This document shows, in pieces, positions 62,165 through 64,000 of a stretch of 64,000 bases of DNA (positions are counted from its first letter, which is position 1; every line of letters starts with the position of its first letter). This stretch comes from Angiostrongylus vasorum (Eukaryota > Nematoda > Chromadorea > Rhabditida > Metastrongylidae): the NCBI GenBank assembly GCA_018806985.1, contig JADANN010000391.1, forward strand, positions 248,001 through 312,000. The letters are read 5' to 3'. Both the position numbers and the translations under genes were made by a program. The notes beneath the pieces are model-generated. The model made no database searches. It saw only the letters and a program-made list of their open reading frames with translations, and had not been told where the DNA came from.

Positions 62165-64000
62165 AGAAATATTGAAAATAAAAGATTTGGAGCATATCTC
62201 AGCGAGTCAATGCGCATGAAATAACTCATTATTCGTATTTGCATAGAAAAATCCTTTGAAGCCAGCTTTGTGTATGTTTGTCAACGTTTTTCTTTCGCAA
62301 TTGAGGACCAAAAGGATTCATTGTGGGCAAATATGGTTTACTCTTTCTATTTCGGTTATTATACTTGAGCTTATAGTGAAGATTATGGGGTTGGACAAAA
62401 TCGTTAAAACCCGTAAGTCTTATAAGAGGAGAAAATTCTGGAAATCTGCCTGAAAAATCTCACTGGGATGAAATTCTGATTTTACAAATCCAGAAAAAAC
62501 AAATTTGGTGTACACTGCGGTTGGCATTCTATCAAAGAACGATCACCAAACAATGAAACATCTTTTGGTTTTCAAGGCGCAATTGATCTCGGTGAGTTGG
62601 AAAACCAAATGGAAGCAAGAGCAACCAAATGGCTGTGCAGGAACGGGAAAGCTCAAGAAGAATGCTCGTTATGCTGTGAGCGAAAAAAATCGCACTAAAC
62701 TACTGAAACGTTGCTGCAAGCCTCTCGCCAAGAATTCGGAAGAAATTGTTTTGAAAGAGCTTATCTCTGAATAGAAAACTAGACTTCTCCAAAATATGTA
62801 CATATTTGGCCAATGACCGCCTTTTCACACGTATCCGAAAAGCAAAAAGAGATACTACTGAGGATGAACTTCAGGGTCCGTTTCATTCTCGTGAACGACT
62901 AACATTTATGACAAAAAAGATGAAGAAATGATACACAATCGAAGACAAGCTGCTGTCTAGTTGTTTTTGATGATGGAAATTCTCTTTTTGATTGCAACAA
63001 ACTGTACATTTGCGCAAAGCCCTGCTTCAACTCCGCTCTGAGCTAACCAAATTTATCGGGAAACTGCTGCCAGACCTAACTGAGATTGACTTATTTCTTC
63101 CAAGCCTCAAACGGCGTAGCCCTACTCCCACAGGAGTCCATGGAGAATCGACTCTACCAGTATTCGATAACATTCATGAAGAAAACGAAAACACCCTTTT
63201 TTGGTTATGGAAAACGGATCAAATGAGTAAAGTGATGAGATCCAGGCATATCAGGTCATATAAATAAATAACATGAAAGTTATTTTCATTTGATATATGT
63301 GGGTGAAATTTGAAGGAATCACGCACGGCCGCCATTCAGCAGGTCAATGAGAAAAACATATTACAAATTTCCATGCTGTAGTCGAACTCCTACTCATACC
63401 TGATCACCTTTATAAGTAAAGGCTGTAGAGCATTGAGGCGAGTGAAGGCAATTTTGGGGGTCCATATGAGATAGGAAGGAAGTTCATCTATTCTTCTAAT
63501 CAAGTCAATATTATACGGTTAATGCTAACAGTTAAGATTGTAATTGTTGCAATAGGATTTATAGTGTAGATAGGATTGCGATGATTATCTATAGTGGTTT
63601 ACAATCCGATGGATGTAGCGAAACTGTTAGAGCTGTTGATCTGTGTTGTTTTTTGAGTACATCATTGAAGCAATGGCAATGACGTAGAGGTTGGCAACCC
63701 CACTAATTTCATTTGTTGTTAAAACGCAATCCTATAATTACCCTAGCCACTAAAGCGCAGAACTACTCATTATTGACTTCGGTTGTGCGTGTGTCGAGGT
63801 CCAAGGCTAAATCAAGGGACTGATATAATCACTGAAAACATTTTCCTTCATATATCGTGCTTATGCTCGGCATATTAAGCAGTTGTGTCGACCGTGTCTG
63901 GCTAGGTTGGAAAACTACGGTAGCAAGCATATGAGTGGCATAAAAGGAGGAAAGACTGACGCTCCATGCGTGCAGTGTCACAATAGTGGAGAGGACGGAC
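62165..64000. other. stretch without recognised genes
   Basis: An open plus frame at 62505-62774 is Lys-rich, without a motif. A weak SINE-2-like stretch (63090-63260, TCCATGGAGAATCGACTCTA) is possible. Nothing firm. Confidence 0.35.

Noticed and set aside
62256..62774. Lys-rich plus frames resembling a transposon-derived protein (LSKNDHQTMKHLLVFKAQ)
   Set aside because: Suggestive of a DNA-binding relic but no nameable motif; left unannotated.

Overview
This window looks like repeat-rich, AT-rich nuclear DNA of a parasitic nematode, most likely a strongylid (hookworm-type). The grounds are degenerate RTE-type LINEs, mariner copies and Penelope-like elements of the kind known from these worms, tRNA-headed SINEs, short introns with TTTTCAG-type acceptors, and short genes split over many kilobases. 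The species call is inference. Most long open frames here are shadows of transposons or SINEs.

Left part (1-22 kb): the terminal exon of an FKBP-type prolyl isomerase with a KTEL tail (846-1028) is the only recognisable conserved housekeeping-type coding exon. The rest is an RTE copy (1.83-4.45 kb), a second RTE copy (16.2-17.1 kb), mariner remains (13.98-14.8 and 17.9-18.2 kb), fold-back elements (5.8-6.2, 7.0-7.4 kb) and many SINEs.

Central and right part (22.7-58.6 kb): a head-to-tail array, all on the minus strand, of a small secreted-peptide gene family that I do not recognise. I call the members D, C, B and A from left to right. Each has a 79-nt first exon encoding an almost pure signal peptide (MLxTLFLTT...), always ending in phase 1. 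A long first intron (2.3-6.8 kb) follows. The second exon is a tandem repeat of Trp/Gln/Asn/Gly-rich units (consensus about xNQGNPWQ), and a short intron separates it from a C-terminal third exon. C and D are intact as read (116 and 110 codons). A has one and B has two single-base insertions inside the repeat exon. A fifth first exon (E, 39.64-39.71 kb) is a relic inside a roughly 1.9-kb segmental duplication. A TTTAG acceptor sits 17-18 nt before every ATG, suggesting spliced-leader trans-splicing or a 5'UTR intron. This array is the best candidate for a previously undescribed system: fast-evolving, low-complexity secreted peptides, comparable in general style (not in sequence) to the Gly/Trp-rich antimicrobial peptides of other nematodes.

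A second theme is hammerhead-ribozyme-like motifs in the terminal repeats of Penelope-like elements. About eleven copies in all states of decay are visible. Two loci (36.15-37.05 and 56.37-56.71 kb) carry them in large inverted repeats, and two loci (36.5 and 40.4-40.9 kb) keep part of the GIY-YIG domain.

The remaining sequence holds at least three tRNA-headed SINE families, a 350-bp repeat of unknown class (four copies), microsatellites and long stretches in which I recognise nothing. All coordinates of repeat boundaries are by eye and approximate (about +/-20-50 bp). Exon boundaries of the peptide family were derived base by base.
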